A DNA stretch of 43,561 bases. It comes from an uncultured Collinsella sp. (GTDB taxonomy: Bacteria; Actinomycetota; Coriobacteriia; Coriobacteriales; Coriobacteriaceae). The translations under genes were made by a program, and so were the position numbers. Position 1 is the first letter of the stretch, and every line of letters begins with the position of its first letter. Positions 7,915 through 16,537 of the stretch are shown piece by piece. The stretch covers positions 1-43,561 of the forward strand of contig CAAERJ010000056.1 of NCBI GenBank assembly GCA_900758375.1. Direction: 5' to 3'. Below the pieces are notes generated by a model, which searched no databases, had not been told where the DNA came from, and saw only the letters and a program-made list of their open reading frames with translations.

Positions 7915-10900
7915 ATGCTCATTCACCGTATAGCCGCGCAGCTCTACACTGCCGAGGCCCTGCAGACCGTCGAGGCCGGACTCGATGCCGGCGAGGACGT
8001 GACGCTGGCCGTGTCGCAGTCGGGCCGTACGCTTATGGCGGCCGCCCAGTTTGCGCGCCGTCCGCGACCGACGGTCTACATTGTGAGCGGCGAGGACGCG
8101 GCCGATCGCGCCGCGCGCAGCCTTGCCGCCTACGTGGGCCTTGCGCATGTGTGCCGTTTTCCCGAGCGCAAGGACTATCCGTGGCGCGAGCAGGCGCCCG
8201 ACGACGCCGTGGTGGCGCAGCGCTGCGAGGCTCTGGGGCGCATCGTGCGCGGGGACAACTGCATCATGGTTGCCTCGGCCCGTGCGCTGCTGCGCTGCGT
8301 GCCGCCGGTCGAGAGTCGCTATTGGGAGTCCACCACTTTTGCGGTGGGCGAGGAGATTCCTTTTGACGAGGTGCCGCAGCGCCTGGTGGGCATGGGCTAC
8401 ACCAATGCCGGCGCCGCCGACGCGCCCGGTCTGTTCCGCGTGCACGGCGACACCGTCGAGGTGTTTCCCGCACAGGAAAAGGCACCCGTGCGCATCGAGT
8501 TCTTTGGCGACGAGATTGACCGCATCCGCCGCATGGTGAGCTCCACGGGCCAAACCATCGGCAACGAGGACAGCATCGAGATCTTCCCCTGCCGTGAGCT
8601 GGCGCTTACCGACGATGCCGTCCACAACATGCACGTGGCGCTCTACCGCGCCAGCCAGGATGACAGTAAACTGGCAGCGCTGCTCGAGATGGTGGATGCA
8701 CGCATCGTCACGCCCGAGCTCGACCGCTTTTTGCCGGTGATGTACGGCCAGACCGTAAGCCCGTTGGCACACGTGAGCGGCAAGGCGCTTGTGGTTTTGT
8801 CCGAGCCGCGCTCGCTGTTCGACGACTGCCTGCGTGCCTACGAGGATATCGAGGCCCGTGCCGGCGAGGCGGGGATTGACCGCCTGGACGGTCTGTACGT
8901 GCGCGCTCAACAGCTCGATTTTGGTGCCCAGCAGCGCCTGAACTACGTAAGCCTCATTCGTGCCGGCGGCGCGGTGACGGCCGAGCTCAAGATTGAGCAG
9001 CCTGCCATCGCAGGCTCGGACAACCGTTTTATGACGCGCATCCAGGAGGTCGTGGGCAAGCGCTATGCCTGCGTGTTTGCCATTCCCGACCGTGGCGCGC
9101 GTGAGTCGATGGAGCTCACCTTTGGCGACGAGGGCATTACCTTTGAGGAATCGCTGACCGCGGCGCCCGAAAATGCCGGCGCTATCGGCGACCGCGTGCG
9201 CGTGGCAGCGGCGGATTCCGCCGACCGTGCCGCACGCCAGGAGGCCCACGCTTCCATTCGCGAGCGTAAGGCCGACGTACTCAACGCCCGCTCGCTCGAG
9301 GCGGGCGCGGCCCAGGCTGCCGCCGGTGCCGCCGTGCCCACCATCTCGCGCGGGCGCGTGACCTTTGTCGATGCCGCCCTGCCGCAGGGCGTGGTGGTGC
9401 CCGATGCCAACCTGGCCGTGTTCTCGATCGCCGACCTCAACGCCCGTATGGATGCCAACCGCGCGCGCAGCCGCCGCAAGGTGGACATTACGCAGATCAC
9501 CTTCCCGTTTAAGCCGGGCGACTACGTGGTGCACGCCACTCACGGCATCGCACTCTTTAGCGAGATTGCGCGTCAGGAAGTGGGCGGCAAAGAGCGCGAC
9601 TACTTTTTGCTGGAATATGCCGACGGCGACAAGCTCTACGTGCCGCTCGAGCAGGTCGACCGTATCACGCGCTATGTTGGCCCCGACGGCGACAAACCGC
9701 GCCTGACCAGGCTCAACACAGCCGACTGGACGCGCGCCACCAACAAGGCGCGCAAGAATGCCAAAAAGCTGGCGTTTGACCTGGTCGACCTGTATACGCG
9801 CCGCTCATCAATCGCGGGTATCGCCTGCCCGCCTGACACGCCCGAGCAGATCGAGATGGAGGAGAGCTTTCCTTACGACGAGACGCGCGACCAGCTGGAG
9901 GCCATCGCCGACATTAAGGCCGATATGGAGGCGCCCAAGCCCATGGACCGCCTGCTGTGCGGCGACGTGGGTTTTGGCAAGACCGAGGTCGCCCTGCGCG
10001 CGGCGTTTAAGTGCGTGGACTCCGGCCGCCAGGTCATGGTGCTCTGCCCCACGACCATTCTTGCCCAGCAGCACTACGAGACGTTCTTTGAGCGCTTTGC
10101 CCCGTTTGGCCTTGAGGTCGAGGTGCTCAGCCGTTTCCGCACGCCGGCGCAGCAAAAGCGCGCGCTCAAGGCGTTTGCCGAGGGCACGATCGACGTGCTC
10201 ATCGGCACGCACCGTCTGCTTTCGGCCGATGTGAACCCCAAGAACCTGGGCCTAGTGATCATCGACGAGGAGCAACGCTTTGGCGTGCAGCACAAGGAGC
10301 AGCTCAAGAACCTGCGCGAGCAGATTGACGTGCTCACGCTTTCGGCAACGCCTATTCCGCGAACCATGCAGATGGCCACGAGCGGCGTGCGCGACATGAG
10401 CCTAATCACCACGCCGCCGACCGGGCGTCGTCCCGTGATCGTGCACGTGGGGGAGTACGACCCCGACGTGGTAAGCGCGGCGATTCGCCTGGAGGTGGGC
10501 CGCGGCGGCCAGGTGTACTACGTGTCCAACCGCGTCAAGACCATCGACGACGCCGTGGCGCGCGTGCACGAGGCCGCGCCCGAGGCGCGCGTGGGTGTGG
10601 CGCACGGCAAGATGAGTCCGCGCGAGGTCGAGGACGTGATGATCGAGTTCGCGACCAAAAAGATCGACGTGCTCATCGCCACGACCATCGTGGAGAGCGG
10701 TATCGACAACGCGACCGCCAACACGCTGATCATCGAGGACTCGCAGCGCCTGGGCCTGGCGCAGCTCTACCAGCTCAAGGGTCGTGTGGGTCGCTCTGCC
10801 ACGCAGGCCTACGCGTACTTTATGTTCCCGGGCGAGCTGCCACTCACCGAGGAGGCGACGGCGCGCCTGACCGCACTTTCCGAGTTCCAGGACCTGGGCA

Positions 10901-11547
10901 GCGGCATGCGCATCGCCATGCGCGACCTGGAGATTCGCGGCGCCGGCTCGCTTATGGGCGCCGAGCAGCACGGCAACCTGTCGAGCGTGGGCTTTGACCT
11001 GTTTACGCAGATGCTGGGCCAGGCGGTGGCCGAGGCGCGCGGCGATGACGACGCCGGCGTGGAGGCGGCGAGCGTGGGCATTAACCTGCCGGCCGACTAC
11101 TTCTTGTCCGAGGAGTACATGCCGGCGGTGGACCAGCGCGTGCTCGTGTACCGCAAGCTCGCGGCTGCTGAGGACCTGGAGAGCATCGATGAGGTGCAGG
11201 AAGAGACCGAGGCCGCGCATGGCGAGCTGCCGCTGGCGGGACTCAACCTGTTCAATCGCGCACGAATCCGCATTCGCGGCGAGCGCCTAGGGCTCGAGAG
11301 CGTTACGCTCAGTGGCGGTCGCATCACGTTTTTGGGCGTCGACGTGCCCAAGAAGGTGGCCTTTGAGCTTAAGACCCGCTATGGCGCGGTGAACTTTCCC
11401 AAGAGCCGCAAGCTGTCGGTACCCTACAAGGCGGGTGCCGGTGCGGGCAGCGGCCTGGGTCGCGGTCTCGACGCCAGCGACGGCACCGGCCCGGTGGCCG
11501 CGGCACTCATGCTGCTGCAGCAGCTGGGTGCGAGCGATGATGACTAG
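7915..11547 (+). CDS. mfd: Transcription-repair coupling factor Mfd
   Basis: The 1210-residue protein has the full Mfd layout: a UvrB-like N-terminal part, the RNA-polymerase-interacting domain beginning FKPGDYVVHATHGIA (near 531), then the translocase with Walker A GDVGFGKTEVA (near 684), the box IIDEEQRFGV (near 782), SATPIPRTMQMA, and the TRG-containing RecG-like second lobe, ending in the TRCF domain. Mfd removes stalled RNA polymerase and recruits UvrA to lesions. ATG 7915 is chosen since GGAGGAAC sits just upstream. A structured repeated element follows the stop codon directly. Confidence 0.97.
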   Translation: MLIHRIAAQLYTAEALQTVEAGLDAGEDVTLAVSQSGRTLMAAAQFARRPRPTVYIVSGEDAADRAARSLAAYVGLAHVCRFPERKDYPWREQAPDDAVVAQRCEALGRIVRGDNCIMVASARALLRCVPPVESRYWESTTFAVGEEIPFDEVPQRLVGMGYTNAGAADAPGLFRVHGDTVEVFPAQEKAPVRIEFFGDEIDRIRRMVSSTGQTIGNEDSIEIFPCRELALTDDAVHNMHVALYRASQDDSKLAALLEMVDARIVTPELDRFLPVMYGQTVSPLAHVSGKALVVLSEPRSLFDDCLRAYEDIEARAGEAGIDRLDGLYVRAQQLDFGAQQRLNYVSLIRAGGAVTAELKIEQPAIAGSDNRFMTRIQEVVGKRYACVFAIPDRGARESMELTFGDEGITFEESLTAAPENAGAIGDRVRVAAADSADRAARQEAHASIRERKADVLNARSLEAGAAQAAAGAAVPTISRGRVTFVDAALPQGVVVPDANLAVFSIADLNARMDANRARSRRKVDITQITFPFKPGDYVVHATHGIALFSEIARQEVGGKERDYFLLEYADGDKLYVPLEQVDRITRYVGPDGDKPRLTRLNTADWTRATNKARKNAKKLAFDLVDLYTRRSSIAGIACPPDTPEQIEMEESFPYDETRDQLEAIADIKADMEAPKPMDRLLCGDVGFGKTEVALRAAFKCVDSGRQVMVLCPTTILAQQHYETFFERFAPFGLEVEVLSRFRTPAQQKRALKAFAEGTIDVLIGTHRLLSADVNPKNLGLVIIDEEQRFGVQHKEQLKNLREQIDVLTLSATPIPRTMQMATSGVRDMSLITTPPTGRRPVIVHVGEYDPDVVSAAIRLEVGRGGQVYYVSNRVKTIDDAVARVHEAAPEARVGVAHGKMSPREVEDVMIEFATKKIDVLIATTIVESGIDNATANTLIIEDSQRLGLAQLYQLKGRVGRSATQAYAYFMFPGELPLTEEATARLTALSEFQDLGSGMRIAMRDLEIRGAGSLMGAEQHGNLSSVGFDLFTQMLGQAVAEARGDDDAGVEAASVGINLPADYFLSEEYMPAVDQRVLVYRKLAAAEDLESIDEVQEETEAAHGELPLAGLNLFNRARIRIRGERLGLESVTLSGGRITFLGVDVPKKVAFELKTRYGAVNFPKSRKLSVPYKAGAGAGSGLGRGLDASDGTGPVAAALMLLQQLGASDDD

Positions 11548-11548
11548 C

Positions 11549-11664
11549 GGGTCGACGCTGCAAACGCCCCATTTGGGCAATCTGACCCTCACTCGTCGGT
11601 CGCGTACGCAAGTACGCTTCCCTCCTCCTTCGGGCCACCTTGCCACAAATGGAACGTTTTCGCT
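11549..11664 (+). repeat. Structured multi-hairpin intergenic element, copy 1
   Basis: It starts with GGTCGACGCTGCAA (11550-11563 within the run) two bases after the mfd stop. An outer stem pairs CCATTTG...GGCAA with TTGCC...CAAATGG; an inner hairpin GCGTAC-GCAAA-GTACGC type sits at 11602-11617; CACCTTGC precedes the 3' arm, and TTTTCGCT closes the element. Copy 2 lies at 24711-24826. The two share the 5' box, GGCAA, CACCTTGC and the TTTCGCT end, while the stems have different but still pairing sequences. It could be an RNA element or a 3'-end structure. Confidence 0.6.
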
Positions 11665-11762
11665 TACTTATGCTCAACCTGTAAGGGTATTTACGGGACA
11701 AAGTCATCTTCGTCTCACCCACATTGCAGGTTGACTGCCCTTCGCCCGACCGAAAGGAAAGC

Positions 11763-12626
11763 ATGTTCGGATACATCTATAAGAAAGATGCCGCCATGAT
11801 CGCGGTTGTCCTGTGTCTTTGTCTGGGCGTGGGCAGTTTCTTCGATTATCAGATCTCGAGCGCGCTGTTCAACATCGGCAGCATGTACGGCCGCTTTATC
11901 GAGGCCGCCGGCGAGCTGCCGTTCGAACTGACGGCGAGCGTCGCGGGCGTTATGCTCGTGCGCTCGGCACGCCCCGATTCCAAGACGAGCAAGTGGCTTG
12001 CTGCGCTGGGCGTTCTGATCAACGTTGGCCTGGCCGGCTACGAGATCGTTTCGTCTCTGAAGGTTGGCGGCAAACTCATTGCCGTTCAGCTGGTGCTGAC
12101 GTTTGTGCTGGTTATCGCCGCCAACCTCATCGTCTATCGCCTTACGCGCACGACCGAGTCCGACGAGCTCACGCGCTGGGCGTTGATGGTACTTGCTGTG
12201 TGGGTCGCTCAGGCCATTATTCTCAACGTGGTCGTCAAACCGCTGTGGTCGCGCCCGCGCATGCGCGTGATCGAGGTGACGCAGGGGCTCGATTTTCAGC
12301 CGTGGTGGGTGATCGGTAACCCCGACAAGTGGGCCTTTATTGCCGCCGGTGTGATCAAGGACGGCTTCAAGTCGTTTGCGAGTGGACATACGGCGCACGC
12401 GGCGATCGGCCTTATGCTCGCCGGGCTTCCCGTGGCGGCCTTTAAGGAAAAGCCCTCGCGCCGTCGCGTGGTCTTTTGGGCGGCGGCTGTGGTCGCGGCG
12501 TTCGTAGCCTTTGGGCGCATCGTGATTGGAGCACACTTTTTGAGTGACGTGAGCTGCGGCTTTGCCCTGGTGCTGGCGCTTGAGTGCCTTGCCGCGCGCA
12601 TTGCCTATCCCAACGGCGTACAATAG
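11763..12626 (+). CDS. PAP2-family membrane phosphatase
   Basis: This 287-residue membrane protein has about six hydrophobic segments. The PAP2 (phosphatidic acid phosphatase type 2) motifs are in order: a shortened first motif Lys159-Arg164-Pro165 (KPLWSRP), the Ser-Gly-His of motif 2 at 207-209 (FASGHTAH), and motif 3 Arg252, His258, Asp262 (GRIVIGAHFLSD). Members dephosphorylate lipid phosphates such as undecaprenyl diphosphate or phosphatidylglycerophosphate on the outer membrane face. The exact substrate is not evident. The RBS GAAAGGAAAG precedes ATG 11763. Confidence 0.88.
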   Translation: MFGYIYKKDAAMIAVVLCLCLGVGSFFDYQISSALFNIGSMYGRFIEAAGELPFELTASVAGVMLVRSARPDSKTSKWLAALGVLINVGLAGYEIVSSLKVGGKLIAVQLVLTFVLVIAANLIVYRLTRTTESDELTRWALMVLAVWVAQAIILNVVVKPLWSRPRMRVIEVTQGLDFQPWWVIGNPDKWAFIAAGVIKDGFKSFASGHTAHAAIGLMLAGLPVAAFKEKPSRRRVVFWAAAVVAAFVAFGRIVIGAHFLSDVSCGFALVLALECLAARIAYPNGVQ

Positions 12627-12671
12627 CTCCGTTTGAATCATCTGACCGATACCCGGTAAGAGAGGATTGCC

Positions 12672-13697
12672 ATGCTCGCGTTTAACAACGACTATTCCCA
12701 CGGTGCACATCCGGCAGTGCTGCAGGCGCTCGTCGACACCAACATGGAGCCGCAGCCCGGTTACGGTACCGATGCGCACACCGAGCGTGCCAAGCAGCTT
12801 ATCCGCGAGGCCTGCCAGGCCCCCGATGCCGACGTGTTTTTTCTGGTGGGCGGCACGCAGGCCAACGCGACGGTGATCGACATGCTGCTTGCGCCCTACG
12901 AGGGCGTCGTTGCCGCCGAGACTGGCCACGTCGCCTGTCACGAGGCGGGCGCCATCGAGTTTGGCGGCCACAAGGTGCTCACCATCCCCGGCTACGAGGG
13001 CAAGATGCACGCCGAGGACCTCGAGAGCTATATCCAGGTGTTCTACGAAAACGAGAGCTACGAGCACACGGTGTTTCCGGGTGCCGTGTACGTGAGCCTA
13101 TCGACCGAGTACGGCACGCTGTACTCCAAGGCCGAGCTCGCGGCGATTCACGCAGTGTGCCAGAAGCGCGAGATTCCGCTGTTTGTGGACGGCGCCCGTC
13201 TGGCCTATGCGCTGGCAGCCGACGAGTGCGACATTACCCTGCCCGAGCTGGCGCAGCTGTGCGACGTGTTCTACATCGGCGGCACCAAGTGCGGCGCGCT
13301 CTGCGGCGAGGCCGTGGTGTTTTGCGGCATGCACGTTCCGGCGCATCCCATTCCGCGCATTAAGCAGCACGGCGCGCTGTTGGCCAAGGGCCGCCTGACG
13401 GGCGTCCAATTTGAGGCGCTCTTTACCGATGGCCTGTATTTTGAGATTGGTCGACAGGCGATTGAGACCGCTCAGGCGCTGCGTCGCGTGCTGCACGAGC
13501 GCGGTTACCAGTTCTTTTTGGAGACGCCGACCAACCAGCAGTTCGTGATTCTGCCCAACGAGGACATGGCCCGCATTCGCGAGCATGCCTCGATCGAGTA
13601 CTGGGAAAAGTACGACGAGACCCACACGGTGGTGCGCTTTTGCACCAGCTGGGCCACGACGCAGGAGGACATCGACGCGTTGGCGGCTGTCCTGTAG
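12672..13697 (+). CDS. Low-specificity threonine aldolase-like PLP enzyme
   Basis: The 341-residue protein belongs to the beta-eliminating lyase / threonine aldolase fold-type I family. Residues visible are His90 (ring-stacking in GHVACHEAGA), Asp173 (FVDGARLA) and the PLP-binding Lys206 in YIGGTKCGALCGE. It would cleave L-threonine or L-allo-threonine to glycine and acetaldehyde, though related aminotransferase-like activities cannot be excluded. ATG 12672 has AGAGAGGA upstream. It follows the PAP2 gene by 45 bp and could be cotranscribed with it. A strong terminator hairpin follows. Confidence 0.88.
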   Translation: MLAFNNDYSHGAHPAVLQALVDTNMEPQPGYGTDAHTERAKQLIREACQAPDADVFFLVGGTQANATVIDMLLAPYEGVVAAETGHVACHEAGAIEFGGHKVLTIPGYEGKMHAEDLESYIQVFYENESYEHTVFPGAVYVSLSTEYGTLYSKAELAAIHAVCQKREIPLFVDGARLAYALAADECDITLPELAQLCDVFYIGGTKCGALCGEAVVFCGMHVPAHPIPRIKQHGALLAKGRLTGVQFEALFTDGLYFEIGRQAIETAQALRRVLHERGYQFFLETPTNQQFVILPNEDMARIREHASIEYWEKYDETHTVVRFCTSWATTQEDIDALAAVL

Positions 13698-13715
13698 CCT
13701 GATGTAATGACGAGG

Positions 13716-13758
13716 GGCCGCCTTGCGCTGGGTTTGGCGCAGGGTGGCCTTTGCTTTT
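13716..13758 (+). terminator. Rho-independent terminator of the aldolase gene
   Basis: GGCCGCCTTGCGC (13716-13728) pairs with GCGCAGGGTGGCC (13737-13749) with two G-U pairs, followed by TTTGCTTTT. Confidence 0.8.
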
Positions 13759-13773
13759 GGGGAGAAGGGTTGT

Positions 13774-14364
13774 ATGACCGAGATGTCCGAGCCGACGATT
13801 CGCCTGGCGACGCCCGAAGACGCGCCGGCGTTGCTTGCCATCTATGAGCCGTATGTGCGCCAGACGGCGATTACCTGCGAATATGAGGTGCCGAGCGTTG
13901 AGGAGTTCGCCGGGCGCATCGAGCGCACGCTCAAGCGCTATCCGTATCTGGTGATGGAACTGGACGGGCGTCCGGTGGGCTATGCCTATGTGAGTCCGCT
14001 CAACAGCCGCGAGGCATACGACTGGTCGGTCGAGACATCGATCTACCTGGCGCGCGACGTGCGCCACGGCGGGCTGGGCCGCAAGCTGCACGATGCGCTC
14101 AAGCAATGTCTGATCGCGATGGGCATCACCAACATGTGTGCGCTCATCGCCGTGCCGCACGATAAGGACGACGAGTACCTGACGCACAACAGCCAGGATT
14201 TCCATGCCCATATGGGATATCGCCTGGTGGGTGCCTTCGACCGCTGCGCCCAAAAGTTCGGCCGCTGGTACGACATGTGTTGGATGGAGTTGGTCCTAGC
14301 CGAGCGCACGCCCAACCAACCCAAGCCAACCTGGTTCCCCGACCTTCCCAAAACTACCATTTAG
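13774..14364 (+). CDS. GNAT N-acetyltransferase, phosphinothricin acetyltransferase-like
   Basis: This 196-residue protein starts with IRLATPEDAPALLAIYEPYV and the TAITCEYEVPS segment, typical of the Pat/Bar/YncA group of GNAT enzymes. A V/A-type acetyl-CoA loop is seen around VRHGGLGRKLHDAL (Arg/Gly-rich, residues about 92-105). It would transfer acetyl from acetyl-CoA to a small amine. The true substrate is unknown. ATG 13774 is chosen since GGAGAAGGG precedes it; the reading frame from 13723 runs through the terminator hairpin. Its last codons and stop lie inside a copy of the 44-nt repeat, and it converges with the gntR gene on the minus strand. Confidence 0.88.
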   Translation: MTEMSEPTIRLATPEDAPALLAIYEPYVRQTAITCEYEVPSVEEFAGRIERTLKRYPYLVMELDGRPVGYAYVSPLNSREAYDWSVETSIYLARDVRHGGLGRKLHDALKQCLIAMGITNMCALIAVPHDKDDEYLTHNSQDFHAHMGYRLVGAFDRCAQKFGRWYDMCWMELVLAERTPNQPKPTWFPDLPKTTI

Positions 14365-14385
14365 GGACAGGTTTATTTTGGCAGG
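14354..14385 (-). repeat. 44-nt palindromic repeat, copy A (partial)
   Basis: On the minus strand it reads CCTGCCAAAATAAACCTGTC... and ends ...TGGTAG, matching copies at 21687, 23822 and 33585 but lacking their CCCAGATAAAA lead. It covers the end of the GNAT gene and reaches the stop codon of the convergent gntR, so it may act as a convergent transcription end. Confidence 0.7.
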
Positions 14386-15108
14386 TTAGCCGATGGGCTC
14401 GGTGTATTTGGCGCGGTCGGTGCGCTGGATGCGCTTGGAGACATGGAGCGGGCGGCCGTCGGTGTCGTAGACGTAGTCGGTGATCAGGATCAGCGCCTGC
14501 CCGCGCTTGACGTTGAGCAAAAACGCCTCGTTTTGCGAGGCGTAGCACACCTCAAAGGTCTTATGCCCCTGTGCCGGCGCGCGATGGAATTCTTGGCGCA
14601 GCGTCGCGTAGAGCGAACCATTGATATCGCGATCGATGAGTGCTTCAAAGCTCGGTGGTAGATAGGTAGTCTCCAGGCACAGCGGCGCATCGTCCAGATA
14701 ACGCAGACGGACAAGTTTGACGAGCTTGCTGCCCACGGTGACATCGAAGAACTTGGCCACATTGCCCGCGGCCTTGGCAAAGCCCGAGTCCACCGTGCGC
14801 GTGGTGGGCTTCATGCCCTGATCCTGGACCTGTGCCGTGTAGCTCGAAAACACCAAGTTGTTCTCGTGGAGCGCCGGCGTGTCGGCCACAAAGGCGCCGC
14901 GCCCGCGCTCGGTGCGAACCAGGCCCTCATCAGCTAGTACCTTAAGGGCATGGCGCACGGTGCTGCGCGACAGACCTGATTCGTCCATGAGTTCCATCTC
15001 GGACGGCAGCTTGTCTCCACGTGCGTAGGTGCCGGAGGCGATGCGGTCGCGCAGCATGCCCGCCAAGCGCTCGTATTGGGTCAGTCTCTTTTTAGATGAA
15101 GCGTTCAT
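14386..15108 (-). CDS. GntR-family (HutC/UTRA) regulator 1
   Basis: The 240-residue protein has an N-terminal winged helix (residues about 10-75, with LPSEMELMDESGLSRSTVRHAL and the wing RTERGRGAFV) and a C-terminal UTRA ligand-binding domain (about 95-235, with LVKLVRLRYLDDAPLCLE). HutC-type regulators typically sense a sugar-phosphate or amine intermediate. It is divergent from the SIS gene at 15314, with repeated TTGTATGC motifs in the shared 205-bp region, so it probably represses that operon and itself. The effector is likely a phosphorylated Amadori compound, by context only. Confidence 0.92.
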   Translation of the reverse strand: MNASSKKRLTQYERLAGMLRDRIASGTYARGDKLPSEMELMDESGLSRSTVRHALKVLADEGLVRTERGRGAFVADTPALHENNLVFSSYTAQVQDQGMKPTTRTVDSGFAKAAGNVAKFFDVTVGSKLVKLVRLRYLDDAPLCLETTYLPPSFEALIDRDINGSLYATLRQEFHRAPAQGHKTFEVCYASQNEAFLLNVKRGQALILITDYVYDTDGRPLHVSKRIQRTDRAKYTEPIG

Positions 15109-15118
15109 ACGATCAACC

Positions 15119-15275
15119 TGTATCTAACTTGTATGCGTATCTAATCAAGCATGTATTCAATACAACAACAAAACCGCTGGTATCCAGTTATCGAAAACCG
15201 CATCAGCAAAATATCTAAGACAAATATAGCATACAACTAGTCGACATAACCAAAACATGTATGTAACTTGTATGC
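15119..15275. promoter_or_regulatory. Putative operator cluster between gntR1 and the SIS operon
   Basis: TGTATCTAACTTGTATGC (15119-15136) and TGTATGTAACTTGTATGC (15258-15275) differ at one base in 18. An inverted half site GCATACAA is at 15229-15236, and the palindrome TGTATTCAATACA is at 15152-15164. One 18-bp copy lies near each gene's start, as expected if the GntR protein controls both divergent promoters. The promoters themselves are not clear. Confidence 0.6.
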
Positions 15276-15313
15276 CATCGAGAGCATCAAACGAGAAGAA
15301 AGGCTGATGCACG

Positions 15314-16306
15314 ATGACTACCCAGGAACAGGTTAAGGACGTCGTCTCCCAGGTTTTGGCTGACAAGACAGACAAGGGCGGTATCAAGCGCGTCGTGTGG
15401 ATTGGCGCCGGCGGATCCAACGGCGGCAACTATCCTGCCCAGTACTTTATGGAGCACGAGGCCACGCAGGTCGTGAGCTCCAGCTACACCAGCAACGAGT
15501 TCGTGCACGCAACCCCTGCCTACGTCAACGAGAACACCCTGGCCGTCGTCGTGTCCATGCGCGGCACCAAGGAGACCATCGTCGCCGCCCAGGTCGCCAA
15601 GGACCACGGCGCCAGCACCATCGCCATCTATGTCGACGAGTCCGGTCTCACCGAGGTCTGCGACTACAAGATCCAGTATGACAGCCTGGCCGTCGATGAG
15701 TCCTGCATGGGCCGTACCAACTCCGCCGTCGTGACCATGATCGCCATGGAGCTTACGCAGCAGACCGAGGGCTATGCCGAGTACGAGACCGCTATGGCCG
15801 CCTTCGACTTGGTCGACCCCATCTATCGCAAGGCCGTCGAGTATACCCGTCCGCTCGCTGCCAAGTGGGCCGAGCAGAACGCCGACAAGCCCTGCATTAA
15901 TGTCATGGCTCAGGGTCCGCTTTTTGGTGCCGCTTACGTCTTTAGCATCTGCAACGTACAGGAGATGCTGCAGATCGACTCCTGCACCATCAACACCTGC
16001 GACTTCTTCCACGGCCCCTTCGAGATCCTGGACAAGCGCACCTCGCTGTTCCAGCTCATCAGCGTCGGCCGCAGCCGCTGCAACGACGAGCGCGGCATCC
16101 GCTTCGTCAATCAGTACGGTGGCGAGCGCGTCTATCAGCTCGACGCCAAGGAGCTTGGCCTCAACGACATCAAGGACAGCGTGAGCGAGTACTTCAACCA
16201 CCTGATCTTTGCGCCGATCCTCAACAACGTGTACATGCGTGCGCTCTCTGCCGTCACCCACAAGGACTACATGACGCGCCGCTACATGTGGAAGTTGGAC
16301 TACTAG
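15314..16306 (+). CDS. SIS-domain sugar-amine 6-phosphate deglycase (FrlB/GfrF-like) 1
   Basis: The 330-residue protein has two SIS domains and the C-terminal signature TRRYMWKLDY shared by FrlB-type deglycases. The pair used for catalysis in this fold (Glu488/His504 of GlmS, 16 residues apart) is kept as Glu217 and His233 (in FFHGPFE). It would split fructoselysine- or glucoselysine-type 6-phosphates into glucose 6-phosphate and an amine. Unlike the other two paralogues here, the residues before the His are CDFF instead of GEYF, and the second phosphate loop is SMRGTKET without the usual SxSGxT serine. So it may use another substrate. AAGAAAGG precedes ATG 15314. Confidence 0.85.
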   Translation: MTTQEQVKDVVSQVLADKTDKGGIKRVVWIGAGGSNGGNYPAQYFMEHEATQVVSSSYTSNEFVHATPAYVNENTLAVVVSMRGTKETIVAAQVAKDHGASTIAIYVDESGLTEVCDYKIQYDSLAVDESCMGRTNSAVVTMIAMELTQQTEGYAEYETAMAAFDLVDPIYRKAVEYTRPLAAKWAEQNADKPCINVMAQGPLFGAAYVFSICNVQEMLQIDSCTINTCDFFHGPFEILDKRTSLFQLISVGRSRCNDERGIRFVNQYGGERVYQLDAKELGLNDIKDSVSEYFNHLIFAPILNNVYMRALSAVTHKDYMTRRYMWKLDY

Positions 16307-16343
16307 GGGATAGAGCGGCCTAACAGCTCGATGTCCTCATAAG

Positions 16344-16406
16344 TTGCGGTGGAATAGTACCTGTTTGGGGGCTTGAAGCCTCTATTTAGGAACTATTTCA
16401 CCGCAA
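16344..16406. repeat. 63-nt imperfect palindrome
   Basis: Arms TTGCGGTGGAATAGTACCT (16344-16362) and AGGAACTATTTCACCGCAA (16388-16406) match at 17 of 19 positions. The pairing continues inward to GGGGGCTT/AAGCCTCT, so nearly the whole 63 nt folds into one hairpin. It lies after the SIS 1 stop and has no T-run. It looks like a small repetitive palindrome. Confidence 0.7.
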
Positions 16407-16477
16407 TCGCCAAGTAATCCGCTGGGGACGGAGGAAAACGGATCACTTTTCCGTTCGCCGATTTGTGTCTTGAAAAA

Positions 16478-16504
16478 TGTATATAACGACTATAACGTAG
16501 TACG
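16478..16504 (+). promoter_or_regulatory. Putative operator upstream of the EamA transporter gene
   Basis: TATAACG occurs twice, at 16482-16488 and 16491-16497, preceded by GTATATAAC (16479-16487). The same GTATATAAC occurs inverted at 23910-23918 upstream of gntR2, and a related GTATAAGAC is at 17760-17768 before the PTS genes. A shared GntR-type regulator is inferred. Confidence 0.4.
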
Positions 16505-16537
16505 AAACATATTGGAAACAATACCGAGGAGGCTGCG

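Noticed and set aside
5521..9543. Very long minus-strand open frames opposite the ABC exporter and mfd
   Set aside because: They are mirrors of GC-rich, strongly coding plus-strand genes; their translations are rich in Arg, His and Leu without any family motif.
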